This document shows, one piece after another, positions 33,706 to 46,499 of a stretch of DNA of 64,000 nucleotides (position 1 is its first letter; each line of letters begins with the position of its first letter). The stretch covers positions 77,847,333 to 77,911,332 of the forward strand of contig CM067371.1 of assembly GCA_034401795.1 (NCBI GenBank), given 5' to 3'. Source of the stretch: Chaetoderma sp. LZ-2023a. Its lineage: Eukaryota > Mollusca > Caudofoveata > Chaetodermatida > Chaetodermatidae. Below the pieces are notes generated by a model, which saw only the letters and a program-made list of their open reading frames with translations, was not told the origin of the DNA and made no database searches. The position numbers and the translations under genes were made by a program.

Positions 33706-34731
33706 TTAATACCGGGTATATCCACCTTGTGCCTGGATGACGGCCTGGACACGACGTCTCATGCTGGTCACCAACCGACTGATACGCCATTGTGGTATTC
33801 GTTGCCATTCAAGATGGAGTGCGTCTGTTAATTCCTGTAGGTTCTGCACAGGAGGATCCCTCCTTCTCACTATGTTTCCCAGAATGTCCCAGATATGCTC
33901 AATAGGGTTCATGTCAGGGCTCCTTGCTGGCCATGGTAGGGTTTCGATGGCATTCTGGCGGAGGTATTCATGCACAGCTCTAGCACGATGTGGTCGGGCG
34001 TTGTCATCCATGAATATAGGGTGGGTTCCAGGTGCATGATTTACAAAATGAGGGACCACAACTCTATCCAGTATGGAATCTTGATATCTTTGTCCAGTTA
34101 GTGTTCCAGGTACAGTCAACAGATCCAGCTTACAATCAAATGAGATGCACCCCCATATCATAACGGAACCTCCACCAAATGGAACTTCTTCCATGATGTT
34201 ACGTTGGTCGTACGCCGTGCGTCTGGACCTCCATACACGAGTTCGACAATCTGTGGCATGAAGCAGGAACCGACTTTCATCGGACCAGTGTACCCGTCTC
34301 CAGGATCTCATGTTCTAGTGTCTTCTTTCGTTGCACCACCTCAGACGCTCCTCTTTGTGGTGTGCAGTGAGGAGAGGACGTCTGACAGGTCTCCTAGCTT
34401 TCATGCCAGCAGCATACAGTCTCCTTTTGACGGTACACATTGACACTCTATTGCGCGTTTCCCATTGCTGGCTGAGCACTCTGCTGTTGGTGAATGGAGA
34501 TCTCCTAACAAGGCGTACTAGGGCTCGATCATCACGGGCAGTAGTCTTCTTCGGTCTTCCAGATCTAGGCCTGTCCTTCACCTCGTTAGTTTGCCCATGT
34601 TTTGCAATCAAACGACTGATTACAGTATGGTTAATGTTCAGCTGTCTGCCAATCTCTCTGCATGACATACCAGTGGTATGCATGCCTATGATTTGCCATT
34701 TCACACGATCACTTAACCTTCGTCTTGCCAT
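33706..34731 (-). pseudogene. Tc1-family transposase with a single amber stop
   Basis: The frame runs from ATG at 34,731 to 33,706, about 341 codons, the usual length for Tc1 transposases. N-terminal part: paired-like helix-turn-helix DNA binding (MSCREIGRQLNINHTVISRL) and the GRPKKT linker. C-terminal part: the DDE nuclease, with Asp in HWSDESRF, Asp in MDDNARPH, and Glu in SPDMNPIEHIWD. There are 34 residues between the second Asp and the Glu, so it is DD34E. The only defect is a TAG at 34,315-34,317 between NERRH and NMRSW, at a place where Tc1 relatives have Trp. The protein is therefore split into 138 and 201 residues in the same frame. Confidence 0.95.
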
Positions 34732-35016
34732 AGCGGTTCACAATCAAGAGCTAATTCTCTCTGTACACATAAACCACGGTCATGAACACAAAATTCCTAA
34801 TCTTGTCGCCTAAATCTGTATGTAATGTTCTACACCTCAAACTGGACTTTTACATAACTGAACACGTGTGCTGTTTCCCGCCACGCACGGACATCAAGCG
34901 GCGTGAAGTCATGCATGCATGTGCATTTCGTACTTGGAATTATGTCAGCTAACGCGGGGACAAAAGTATGGCAGCCTAGTTGTACCATCATGTTTCTACG
35001 TTCTATTGCTTTTGCT

Positions 35017-35039
35017 GGTGCTTAACTTTTGCACAGGTG
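35017..35039. repeat. Tc1 right terminal inverted repeat
   Basis: 'ggtgcttaacttttgcacag' plus 'gtg', followed by TA. Confidence 0.93.
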
Positions 35040-35041
35040 TA

Positions 35042-35490
35042 TATTATCTAAAGGGAATGCCGACACTAAAACAAAGACAGCTCTACAGGAGACTGACATA
35101 AGACTACTGGTATAAACCTGTCAGTATAAGGAGATATCCATTGCGATACCATCATCTGATCGGCTAATCGTGTGATTTCATCATTCAGTGATGTGCGAAA
35201 TATTAACCTTCTATTCGTCACAAGCTTTCATTTGAAATGCATACTGATAGGGTCACCGATAAATCTGACAATTTTCATAGCTAAAATAGGTGGGTGCAGC
35301 ACATTATTACATAAAGCATTAAAAATCGATTTTTCTCCTAACGCCAAAGGGTGTCAGGGTGGACTCGTGACCATGGGTAGCCCCAGAGATACAGACAGAA
35401 ACAACAATAAAACTGTGTATTTTCTCCGAAACAGCAAACAACGCTCACATTGCTGCCAGACTATGTGACCACAAAATAACATTTATTATG
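35042..35490. other. Noncoding flank
   Basis: No gene or named repeat is seen. Confidence 0.35.
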
Positions 35491-35491
35491 C

Positions 35492-35688
<197 letters not shown>

Positions 35689-36299
35689 CAATGATAAGAA
35701 TTCCTCCGCCAAAGAATTTTCAGGAATTTCATGAAGAAGTAGCATATTTTGTAGCTTTCTCTGGGTGTGGTGCGTGCTGTGTAAGGATGGTCACAAGAGA
35801 TAGGTGGTTACTTAATCATTATCAACTCGCATAGTAAATAGCTATTGCTGTCACAAGATTGTACCTCTTTAAAACGGGTGGTATTTTGATCACCAATCTT
35901 CGAGCACCATCAGCCCCACCCATCCACTCCAGCCAAAGGCTTATTTTCCGATACTATTATAAACTATAGACTGAACCCACGATCATATAAGTAGTTGTTC
36001 TTCTGACAAAATGCAGACAAAATGTTGACTTAAATGTTTCGTCGCCAATATGGCCTACTTTTCCTATTCCACGAATCGGGATCACACACGCACGCACGCA
36101 CGTACTTGATTGCCGACAATGAGCGCTAAGGTTAGTGCCTCATAAAAGGGATGTCAGAGGGAAAAAAGGAATATTTACCCTCAAAACTGTAATTCGTTCA
36201 TGGTTCATTCCACATAATAAAATGTAGGCCTATTAAAAATATTTTTCCTATTTACTTCTCTTCTCATATGAATTTATACATACACCTATCCCCAATGGA

Positions 36300-36775
36300 C
36301 CTTTCCCGTTTATCCATCCATCATCTGACGTCATAATCAACAACGTGACGTGTATAATGACGTCATAATCAATGCTATCATGAATGACGTAGATAAGTAC
36401 GCCACGAACGCACAATTGGTGATAGACTAAACGTCGTTGTACCAATTGTAAGTCTTTAATGTTTAATAAAGATGCTGTTGAAAATTTTGAAACTACTTTG
36501 ATTGGACGTTGTTGCTACCATAGGCAGCAACAGCACCCAGTCAACTTAGTTTCAAAATATTCAACAGCTTACCTGTATAGCTTTCTGAAAATTGAGATTC
36601 AGAGAGTGCAGAGATCGATCGATCCCAACACAGTCAAATGTATAGTTTTCTGGAAATTGATATTCAGGGAGTTCAGGGATCGATCCATCCCAAGGCGAGG
36701 GAGGTGTGGGTGGAGCTTAGCTGGAGATATGTGGGCCATAGCTAAAGCTGGAAAGGTCGAATCCAATCTATGATC
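36300..36775. repeat. Family P1, copy 2 (most complete)
   Basis: The head contains 'gacgtcataatcaa' twice, with 'cgtgacgtgta' between. The hairpin is at 36,474-36,568, from 'gctgttgaa' to 'ttcaacagc', with 'ataggcagcaacag' at the centre. The tail has 'ttacctgtatag', 'gatcgatcgatccc', 'ggtgtgggtggagctta' and 'ctggaaaggtc'. The middle of the tail is partly duplicated (36,580-36,700). No open frame. Confidence 0.85.
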
Positions 36776-37167
36776 CATTTCTAACTAAGCTCCGCCCATT
36801 TCTAGCTAAGCCCCGCTCACGTTGTTTGTGTGCATTTGAATCGATGTTAAAAGGTGCACATTTACACCAAGACATGATGATTTCATTCAATATACATTAA
36901 TATAAATTTTTAAGTTGTGAAATTGAATATCGAATATATGCACGAGTCCCTAATTCAAATTCAAAACTAAAAATACGAAATTTATACGTAATGAAATCAT
37001 AATATGTTAAGATTTATTTCGTTTCATTACATCGACGTACACAATTTAAGACACTAAAAGTACACAATTTTAACAATTTTATTTTCAAGCATTTTGGTGT
37101 GAATATGCACCTTGAACCCCAAATTCCAGAATCCCCATTTTTGGGAATACATATTCCCCGGCGTCTG

Positions 37168-37215
37168 TAAGCTGTTGAATATTTTGAGCATAATTTGACT
37201 GGGGCATTGCTGCCG
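37168..37215. repeat. P1 half-arm
   Basis: 'gctgttgaatattttgagca' and 'aatttgactggggcattgct', with no right arm. Confidence 0.6.
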
Positions 37216-37329
37216 TTGTGGTTGTCTAGTAAACATTGCGTCCCATTGAGTTTTAAATGTTTTTTAGCATTGCGATTGGTGCCGTCTCTGGGCGGGCGTG
37301 CGTGCGTGTGTTGTGTTTATCCGAGGATT

Positions 37330-37800
37330 ACCTCAAGAATTCTATGAGGTAGAATCACCAAATCTAGCACATACATTGATATTACGAGTGGTTAGAAAAT
37401 TTTTTAGTTTGTTGTTAATGGTTAAAAAATCGAGATCATCCCGAAATACACATTTTTAGAAATAAATCGGGAAAGCAATTGGGTAGAATAATAAAATTCG
37501 GCATTATGAGTGGCTAGAAAATGTTTCTGTTTGGAGTCAAAAGGTCAAGAATCGAGGTCACAGGGTCACTTAGTGCATCCCCAAATACCCATATTTTGGC
37601 CATAAATCAGGAACGCAAGTAGGTAGAATCGCCAAATTCGGCACCAAATTGATATTATGTGTGGTTAGTAAATGTTTTAGTTTGGGTCAAAGGGTAAAAA
37701 ATCGAGGCCATGGGGTCTCTTAGTGCACCCCGAAATATACATATTAGACATAAATCGGAAACGCATGTGGATAGAATCATCAAATTCGGAACATGCGTGA
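37330..37800. repeat. Tandem repeat of about 140 bp
   Basis: Four diverged units. The anchor 'ggtagaat' or 'ggatagaat' occurs at 37,348, 37,482, 37,622 and about 37,770, so steps are 134, 140 and 148 bp. Shared parts are 'aaaaaatcgaggtca', 'ccgaaatacacat' and 'ataaatcggaaacgc'. Confidence 0.75.
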
Positions 37801-37964
37801 ATCAGCATCTTCATCCAGTGCATTCTAGTTGGGTTTTATTCACGCTACGCATACTTCGCGGTTCAAAATACATCTGAGGCGTTAGAATAATATTATAGCA
37901 AGCCGCCTATTATCGCGTTTCCAGACATGATGAGTAGGCTATACGCCCCTTAAAGATGAGGCAT

Positions 37965-38262
37965 GAGGCTATATAATATGGCCGTTATTCCATATAATAT
38001 GGCCGTTATTCCGAGTTATTCCATGTAATATGGCTGTTATTGTGTTATTCCATATAAAATGGCTGTTATTCTGTTATTCCATATAGAATGGCTGTTATTC
38101 CGTGTTATTCCATATAAAATGGCCGTTATTGCGAGTTATTCGACAGAATATGGCTGTTATTCCGAGTTATTCCATATAAAATGGTTGTTATTCCGTGTTA
38201 TTCCATATAAAATGGCCGCTATTCCGAGCTACTTCATATAAAATGGCGGTTATTCCGTGTTA
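37965..38262. repeat. 31-bp satellite array 2
   Basis: About nine to ten units of the monomer seen at 20.9-21.65 kb ('ttattccatataaaatggc'), here with less divergence between neighbours. The two arrays are 17 kb apart. Confidence 0.9.
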
Positions 38263-38282
38263 TTAAAACGTACCAACTACAC

Positions 38283-38362
38283 ACTTTTGGAAACCTTATT
38301 GATGTAAGCTGCTGCTTTCAAGGGCAGCAAAAGCTTATAACAATATTATTTCCAAAATGTAG
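38283..38362. repeat. Weak P1-like hairpin
   Basis: Left arm 'ttttggaaaccttattgatg' pairs loosely with 'aacaatattatttccaaaa'. The core 'gctgctttcaagggcagcaa' is a small palindrome. Confidence 0.45.
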
Positions 38363-38614
38363 GTTACACCATGCAGAAGTCCATAATACTATAGTTTCCT
38401 AATGTTGTGGTCAAAACCACAAAGCAGAACACACACACCTTTCAGCAACATTGTTTTCAAAATGGGCACGCATTTTTCAATAACTGCTTTTACTGGAGAG
38501 ATATTCTCCGAACCGCGTTTGGACACTTTTTTGGGTCACATTTAAACGCAACAGCTTCCACCTTTTGACATCGCAGTGCCCATTCAAATCGTGAACAGTT
38601 TACGCCGACATGTT

Positions 38615-38755
38615 AAATATTTTGAAATTATTCTAACTGACAACTGTTGCTACGTAGGCCTAACAACAAGTTTCCAGTTGTTGTTTCAACAACTGGAAAC
38701 TTGTTATTAGGCCTACGCAGCAACAGTTGTCAGTCAGATTAGTTTCAAAATATTC
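38615..38755. repeat. Long P1 palindrome (about 140 bp)
   Basis: The outer arms are the P1 arms (aaatattttgaaa...). The inner arms are longer than in other copies: 'acaactgttgct', 'taggccta' and 'caagtttccagttgttg', followed by their complements. There is no P1 head or tail around it, so the palindrome occurs here alone. Confidence 0.8.
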
Positions 38756-38859
38756 AAGTTTTATGATTTTGATTTTAAAATGTAGTGCCGTGATCTCGTA
38801 ACACAGACAATATTGTCGACCAAATATATTGAAATCCCTAAATGGAAGTACGTAAATGG

Positions 38860-40330
38860 CCTGCAAGGAGCCTCAACCAGGTCTCAACTGTGACCAATGC
38901 CCCGGAGCCCCTTGCTTTTATTTGTTTTTATTTAGCCGATGTCGAAAAATATGCATGTATGCAACCTTTGTTTACAATTTGAAGAATCGAATCCGAAATT
39001 TTGTTAGATACGGTCACAGACACCCGCATGATGATGGGCTACCCAACCATATCTTATGACACCATTTGCTCATGATGATGATCAAAGTAACACTCCGATT
39101 CGATTCGATTATGTGCTCTTTCAACAAGTATCACACGATTTATCTCCCCTATCTGAGTCACGGGAGAGTTGACTTCAGTAATTTCTAAATAACGCTTTTC
39201 CTTCAGTATGGCATGCATAAATTAAAAAGATATCTATGAATGATGTTATGATTTTGTTAAAATAACTGATTTGAATCAAATTGTAAGTTGCAACATCTAG
39301 TATAAACATTCAGTCCAAATGACTTGTAAAATATCGGCAATCAGTTTTTCAACACGCACTACGCAAATGAGGAGAAAGTCATGCACGTCACCAGCCAATC
39401 AATAAAATAATATCGCTTCCATCGCTTGGCTTGGAAATGAATGAATCACCCGTCTGCTTTTCTCGCTTACCCAGTACACCGGACAGTCCCGCCAGACGTC
39501 TATAAGCCGTCTATAAAGTGAGTGAATTCTGCGCGGTCCTCATCGTCAACCACGTAACGCGCGCATTGGCATATATTACCTGATCGTGTATTTATTTGAA
39601 ACTACAAACTGTGTACATTTATAAGGTATGTATCATGTATAATAGTGATTACAGGATCAATTAAAACCAGTATAATGTTTATTTTGTGCAGGATACCCGC
39701 CGCATTTGGCATCTCTCTCTCAAGTATGGTATAGAACCAGTGGGCCAAATTTTTAACTTATCATGTACTGGTTACACATATAGTTTGTTAGTTTGTACTC
39801 CTTAACATGCCTTACAAAGCCGCCTTGTCATCAGTAACTATCATTGTATTGCAAAAGATTACATTAACATAGCGCAGTAATTGTCAAAGATATCAGCAAA
39901 TTCACCATTATTTCATACAATCAGATCTTGAATCTTGAATGCATGGCTTTGAGAAGATCTCTCGCACTTAGAACCCCTAGCAAGGGAGGTCATTCCGTTT
40001 ATATTTACAGTAACTGCAATGTTTTGACAAGAGTTATCTCCCATATAATAGTCAACTTTAACAAGGCTTATCACACCTTAACCCTTTAAACCCTTACCAC
40101 TCTGATGTCGAAATTTTGAAATGTGCAAATTAAAAGATGAACCGGTGTTCATTTTTTAACAAATTTGGTGGAAGATGTTTAGAGAGCAACATCGTCCACC
40201 AATATTGTTGGAAAATGGGCTATACCCCTCACGAAATGTGGTAACTCACGTTTATTTCTTTTATTTAAGTATACCGCTTTCTGGCGAAAAAAAGCATCAT
40301 ACAAGTATTACCTTACTTATTAAAATGTTG
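38860..40330. other. Noncoding region with a possible TATA promoter
   Basis: CG-rich sequence at 39,470-39,570 contains 'tctataagccgtctataaag', a TATA-like doublet. About 110 bp downstream, 'ttataaggtatgtat' (39,620-39,634) could be a splice donor. This is compatible with a promoter and first noncoding exon, but I found no matching coding exon. The rest shows no gene. Confidence 0.25.
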
Positions 40331-40334
40331 TAGA

Positions 40335-40430
40335 CATTGAAAACAGATATGACTGGCTCGGTTATCTAGCTAGTCATCTCAGTGGTAAATTTTCAAGAAT
40401 ACTCTTCTCTTGGTCTGCAACTGGACATTA
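40335..40430. repeat. Family P2, copy 3
   Basis: 'atgactggctcggttatcta' and 'gctagtcatctcagtggtaa', then 'cttctcttggtctgcaactg'. The last segment is shared with 16,036. Confidence 0.65.
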
Positions 40431-40758
40431 ATCATGACCACTGCAGAAGCTGTTTTTGGCTGATAAGTGTAAAGGGTTAAGTTCAGTAGGGAAAAGGTTT
40501 TCAGAGCACATGCAAAATCATCTATTTTCCTTTTGTATCTTTTACATCATAATTAACCCTTACCACTCTGATGTCAAAATTTTAAATTTTTAACTGGGCT
40601 TGAATTGAAAGACCATATGGTGATTGGCTTCTGAAACTTGATGCCGAAATTAGATTTGTAAATCTTTCTAGAAGCGGCCTTGGATTTTCCGAACATTTTG
40701 CAGAAATCATCTTAACTGTCATGCTGAATGCAGACTACATTTTCCTAACTCTGAATAT

Positions 40759-40847
40759 GCTGGATATTTTGAAAACAATTTGACTGAAATTCTTTGGTGG
40801 CTAAGCTCCCAAAAACATTCAGTCAAATTGTTTTCAAAATATCCAGC
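40759..40847. repeat. P1-like palindrome with different core
   Basis: Exact 30-bp arms start 'gctggatattttgaaaacaa'. The total is 89 bp, the same length as the hairpin at 15,672-15,760, but the core ('ctttggtggctaagctccc') is unrelated. Confidence 0.8.
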
Positions 40848-40959
40848 AGGTCAAGAGTTATTGCCCGTTGAAATTATTGTCTGGTGGCTTGCAGCAGTGA
40901 GACAGTTAAATACTACGCCTCCTTATTTGACCTGATTGAAGCGAAACTTGGAGTGAAGT

Positions 40960-41220
40960 ATCCTATGGACTATGGTGATAGGCTTAAACACTTATAATGA
41001 AGACGTTGATTGGTAAATATTTCTGGTGGCTGTCCATACAATTTGTAAAAAGACTACTCATTAACGAATTGGTCAATTTCAACCAAACTTGGCTGGAATG
41101 AGCCTGTAATGGCAGGCCCCCGAATTTTTATACAGAAAATTGATTGGTCAACTTATTGGTCAAAATTTTGGAAAATCCAAGATGGCCAGTGAAAAATTTG
41201 ACCAATCCAATCTGTCCAAG
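40960..41220. repeat. Isolated units of the 154-bp repeat
   Basis: 'actactcattaac', 'ggtcaatttcaaccaaactt' and 'aattgattggtcaac' match the units that form the array at 50.1-51.65 kb. Confidence 0.6.
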
Positions 41221-41624
41221 TCCATACCATGGAAGGCACCATGTCCATCAATGGCCTGGATGTTATGGTCGACATTATCAGCTTCATATTGCATAAAATG
41301 CGCAATTGACTGTGTGCGCGAGGTCAGGAATGTCAGTTCCCTGAACAATGGCAGCACTTAGAGACTCATATTTCTGAAACTCCTTTATGAAATCTGCTAA
41401 ACGCATGCGTGTTGACGGGATCGATGAGGCAACTCGATACAAAGTGATGATGCATCCCAACACCAAGCCCAAACTATTTGATGAGGATATCTGAGGTATT
41501 TGATCTTCCAATATCATATCCGCTACTTCTTGGCATAACCTTTTATTTGAGCGATTTAGTATATATCACGATTCAATTTCATTTGGCGTTCAAGTTAAAT
41601 TTCTTTTATTTGAGTTATTATTTG

Positions 41625-41970
41625 TGACCTCAATCAACTATGTGATGTGTAGGATGACCATATAATCATGACGTCATGAATGATTCGAAATAGTCCGTCT
41701 TTAACGCTTAATAGTCCGACACGTTGTACTAATTGTATGTCTTCCCCATTCAATAAACATTCTGTTGAATATTTTGAAACTAATATGACTGGAAGCTGTT
41801 GCTGCCATAGGCAGCAACAATGCCCAGTCAAATTAATTTCAAAATATTTAACAGCTTATCTGACAGTGCATAGTTTACTGGAAATTGATAGTTATGGAGT
41901 TCAGGGATCAATTGATCCTAACACGAGCTAGTGATTGGCAGGACATAGCTAAAACTGGAAAGCTCCATTA
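41625..41970. repeat. Family P1, copy 3
   Basis: Head with 'atcatgacgtcatgaatgat' and 'cattcaataaacattctgtt'. Hairpin at 41,762-41,854 (starts 'ctgttgaatattttgaaac'). Tail with 'gggatcaattgatcc' and 'aactggaaagctcca'. Confidence 0.82.
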
Positions 41971-42589
41971 TGTGAGTAACATAAATAAAAGATATGAAGT
42001 GGGTATATAATGTAAAACATGTGCAATTATTCATTAGCAGGCGATATAAAGATCGTTGTGATATATGCACATCAAATAAAATAATCGCTTTGCGGTTAAT
42101 ATGGCCATTTTTTATTTTGAGCCCATAACATTCATTTTAGAAAATGTACTTGTATATTTTAGTATTTTTGTATATTTTTGCGCTTTTCGGCATTAACCCT
42201 GCCATACTTTAATCAGTTTGGGCTTTAGATGTTTGACTAATATCTCCATTGAATTGAAATGTATAGCAATTGTATACATCTAGAGAGTAGTAGTGTGAGG
42301 GTTCTGACTCATGGACTATATGGTGGACATGGCATGCGTGGTGAAAACAATTTTGGTTTTCGAAGTATCCCCAGAAGGGCCTCTAAGCCTTAATGCTAAT
42401 CATCAAAAACAGGTTTATGTGAAGGACACGCCCATCGAACATAGGTATAGATAGAAAATGTAGGTCTTTAGCTCAATTTGTACCAAAGATATGATACTGT
42501 ATATTTGAATCAGAACTCTGAAAATCATAGATCCCTATTTTTCGATCATGAAAAAAGCATGTTCCACCAAATATATAAGATTACGTTTT

Positions 42590-43802
42590 TTGCTCGCCTG
42601 GCCTGAAAGGTAATGTGAGCTTATGCCGTGGCGACCGTCCGTCATCCGTCAACTTTTCCTTTAAATGACTTCTCAAGAACCACTAGGCCGATTTCGATTA
42701 TATTTGGCAGGAAATATCCTTAGGACATAGGAGATATGGCTGGCAGCCATCTTGGATTTTGGCTGATGTTTAGAAACGTCTTTAAAAATCTTCTCCGAAA
42801 CTGCTTGGGAGATTGATGCAAATGCCATGAAATATGATCTAGGGTAAGAGCTGAACCAAGTTTGTTCAAGGGAACTTGATTGGTCAAATGGTTCGGCGGC
42901 TATCTTGGTTAACCTAGTCTTAGCGAAAACGACTTCCAGAACCGCTGAAGGGATCGGGTCGAAATTTGGCAGATATGATTAGGGACTAAGGGCCATTAAA
43001 GTTTGTTCAAGGGAAGTTGATCCGTCAAAAGACAGTGGCAGTGGGCCAATCAAAATGTAGCATGTTTGTCAGGGATATTGTTTTTTTTTATTTGATGGAT
43101 TTTGAGGCCGAAATTGGTTTAATATATGTTTTTGGGTATTCTGAGCTCAAATTTGCCATTTTCAAAACTGCCGGATAAATGGTTTGGCAGCCAGCTTGGA
43201 TTATTTTCCTACCAATGGCATTACTAAAGCAATGGGAAATTTAAAATGGCTTCTCGAGAACTGCTAGGCCGATTTCAGTTATATTTGGCAGGAAGCATCC
43301 TTAGGGAATAGGGATCCAAGTTTGTTCAAATGAACCCAATCGGCCAATTTGGCTGGCGGCCGTCCTGGATTTCAGTCGATTTTAGGAAACATCTTTAAAA
43401 ATCTTTCTGAAACCGCTTGGGGAATCGATTCAAAACTCATGAAACATCATCTAGGGCAAGAGGTAAGCCAAGTTTGTTCAAGAGAACTTGATTGACCAAA
43501 TGGTTCGCAGCCATCTTGGATGACCTAGTTTTCCTGAAAACGACTTCTCTAGAACCACTGAAGAGACTAACGGCCATTAAAGTTTGTTCAAGCAAAGCTA
43601 ATCCGTCAAAAAACATGGCTGGCGTGTACTAATCAATCAAAATGTAGCATGCTTGGCGACCATACTGGATTTGTGAATGATGTCATCGTTTAATCAATTC
43701 ATTTTGAGGCAGAGATTGGGTTTATATATGTTTATGGGTATTCGGATTTCATATTTGTCGTTATTGAAACTGTCGGATAAACGGTATGGCAGCCATCTTG
43801 GA
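42590..43802 (+). repeat. Long noncoding repeat R2, left part
   Basis: It begins 'gctcgcctggcctgaa' with 'gtgagcttatgccg', 'gaccgtccgtcatccgtcaa' and then 'gaaccactaggccgatttc'. It is built of segments such as 'cagccatcttggat', 'aagtttgttcaagggaa' and 'aaactgtcggataa'. The higher-order step is about 600 bp; 'actaaagcaatgggaaa' recurs at 47,191 and 47,800. No coding capacity. The DIRS copy interrupts it at 43,803. Confidence 0.75.
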
Positions 43803-44892
43803 TCTTTTCTCCTTCGATCAATACTTAGCATTACATGACTCATTGATAATACAGCTATCCTGATAGCTGGCTCTAGGCTCTAGAGCCTGATAGCTGGCTC
43901 TAGGAATCTAGATTTAGTAAGCTTTACCGGCTCTTGAGAGACTCATTCTTGTTTGCATAGCAACAAGAGGATACATTGCTTTTTTGCATGGAGAAAGCTT
44001 AGTTTTCTTTGTGTTTTTCTGTGTGCATATTTGCTGTTTCGTTTCTGGAATTAGTGGATTTATTATGGAAGGAGTCTCTGATTCTCAGGACGTATTCTTT
44101 CTTGTTATTTATCTAGCTATATGGAGACTTATGTCTCTGAAATTTCGTCTGTGTTGCATGTCCCATTTTCTGCCCCCGGAACTGGGACGTGTGGTTACAA
44201 CGAAATATGCCAGATAAGATCACCTCCTTTAAATTCCAACGGCGATCGGGCAGTAATATGAAACTAGGCATTGGCTTACGGTTTTTTAACACTAAAAATC
44301 AGCTTACGTCGTTCAACCATGTGGTCCGAGCGGGTGACGTCGCACCCTTTTATTTCTCGGATTATTTTGGTGAAGGAAATGTTTCATTACTTCACGCATC
44401 TTATTCTTAGTGCTGCGTGCGTTTTGTGCCAGAAACTTTAGAATTATGTCAAGTTTTGCGTGTAATCACGATCTGTTTGCATTGATCGATGATTTCAAAA
44501 TTTTTGATTAAGATGTGTGTTCTGCGGTTTTACCGTGTTCCGCAGCAGTATGTTAATTCATTTTGTTGTTTCTTCACGTATCGTTTTGGCCTTCGTTTGA
44601 GTAGTATAATTTTGAAATTATTAAATATGCCGCGAATGCATTCGATATGGTTCCTGGTTCCGTGTTTATACATCCTTCAGGATCAATTTATGGGTGTATT
44701 ATTGGCCCGCTATCGTTATTGCCGCCAGTTTACGCAATCTTGGTTGTAACGTTGCAGGTGTGGGGTGCCGGAGGGATAACATAATTTATTGTCAAAATAT
44801 TTGAAAATCTTTTGTCTGCCTTCCATTCCTGTTTCGTTCCGCTTGCTTATTTTAGGTTTGTGCTTGTTTTCAGGCCAAGCCTACCCCGCCAT
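43803..44892 (+). promoter_or_regulatory. DIRS leader, second copy
   Basis: About 1.1 kb of leader. The first 180 bp contain a local duplication of 'gatagctggctctagg' (about 43,862 and 43,889). Open frames here have no counterpart in unit C. Confidence 0.55.
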
Positions 44893-46420
44893 CTTGCCCA
44901 GAGTGTCACAAATTTGTCAAGGTCACGTTTAAGGACCGTGTCTGATTTCGATGTTCGAAATGTAATGTTGATAATAGGTGTAATTTCTGTGCAGTGTGGG
45001 CCATCAAGTTTTTAGTCAAGTTTCCTGCCCAGAAGGATTTGGCTGGGTCTGAAGCGGGGTCAGGCGGTTCGAAAAGAAATCGAGGAGCGTCCGTTTCGGC
45101 CTCTGGGGCCGCTCCTCATCTGCAGTTGGAGGGTTCGGAGATGGCACCCCTGGTTTGGTTTGGGCCCGCTATACAAGGTTTCTTGCATAGCATCCTACCC
45201 ACGCTGGTGTCGTCTCTGATACCGAAGACTGTAGGGCAATCCCTTTGTGTCCAGTACAGACCCTGTCCTTGGACAGGGTTCTGGACTGTTTATCAAAGGA
45301 GGGGGGAGAACCATCTCGTATGGCTCCCTGGTGGTCCTGTCGGTCTCTGGCCTGGCGGGTACTGCTTCTCTGTGGCTACCTCTGGGTGGTCCAGTAGTGG
45401 TAGCCGGTCCGTCGGGCATGGGAGCTGTTCGCGAGAACGGATCCAGTGCTTCTTCATCTGGTGACGACTTCAGGGTCTGAGGATGAGGAGGCCGAAGAGG
45501 AGAGGTTGTTGCGGCCTGAGATGCCGTGGGTGGAGAGCATGGAGGTCGATTCCATCCTGGACGGAACTGCCCTCCATCTCTCTGGCTTGGCGCAAGCTAT
45601 GGCAGCCGCAGACATGTGGTTGATGCCCCACCGGTACCGGGCACCTGTCCAGTACTGGTTGGTTTGCCAATAACCAACACGGTGACGGGTGGTGCTGGCC
45701 AGGCTTGGTTCTCACCTATCTCGCCTGGTCCCGCAGCCACACGTGGGGTTCCGTTGGCGCCCGTGTATGGCTACGGATCTATAACCTCTACGGGTCCGCA
45801 TGTGCGGTGTTGCTGGCTTTCCTGCAGTGGCTCCTTGCCGGGAGGCTGCTGCTGGTAGACCCGTGAATACATCAGCGGATGATGTGTTCACGGGGGGTGT
45901 CTTCTTTGGAGATGAACTGGTCTGATGCTCTGGTTTGGCTAGCCAGGGTGGACCCGTCCATGGTTTTGGCCTCGACCGAGGAAGACATGCCCCATCCATT
46001 GGTTGTGTCAATTCGGACGGATGTCTTGCCCACGGCTCAGATTCAGTCCATTGGACTGGATCCACGGTTCAAGGAGTTCCAAGCACGGGCCATCCTAGAG
46101 GACACGGCTAACATTGCGCAGAGTCGGTTAGCGGTTAACCTTCAGCTGGAGCTAGTGCATCAGGCGCATGCACTAGGGGCTGTTGCAAAACCGCTAACTG
46201 GTCAACCTGCCTCCAAGAAGCAGAAGAACCATAAGAGCAAGGCGAAAGCCAAGCCAGCTCCTTTTGCTCTCAGCCGCCTGTGGCTAAGAAGGCGAGGAAG
46301 GTTGTGGAGGCTCCTGGCCAGCCTAGTGGCCCTGATCGTCCGAGAGGCGGGAAGGGCATGGACAAGAGCAAGGGTAAGTCCTCCAAGGGCGGAAATAAGG
46401 GAGCAGATCGTACCTGAGGG
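44893..46420 (+). pseudogene. DIRS gag-like region, second copy
   Basis: The frame starts in a zinc-binding-like segment (CPECHKFVKVTF, then stop, then FRCSKCN, RCNFCAVW). It continues with QKDLAGSEAGSGG, FLHSILPTLVSSL, an acidic stretch EDEEAEEERLLRPE, and NLQLELVHQAHALGAV with a basic tail. At least two stops or frame changes occur. A deletion joins DPRF to QARAILED near 46,075, removing about 170 residues present at 6,972-7,931. Conservation with unit C is what supports gag as a real coding region of this family. Confidence 0.78.
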
Positions 46421-46499
46421 TATGATAGCTCCCTTCATATCCGCCTGGACTGCGCCTGTGCATCAGGAGCAGCCGTGCCAGTTAGACCAGTCAAGCCAA

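Larger units (their letters stand above)
33384..35039 (-). mobile_element. Tc1/mariner-family DNA transposon, near intact
   Basis: A 1,656-bp element with terminal inverted repeats 'cacctgtgcaaaagttaagc' at 33,384 and the exact complement ending at 35,039. TA dinucleotides flank both ends (33,382-33,383 and 35,040-35,041), the expected target duplication. One transposase gene on the minus strand fills most of the interior. The identical ends and the single coding defect point to a recent insertion, at the edge of the CR1 fragment. Confidence 0.95.
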
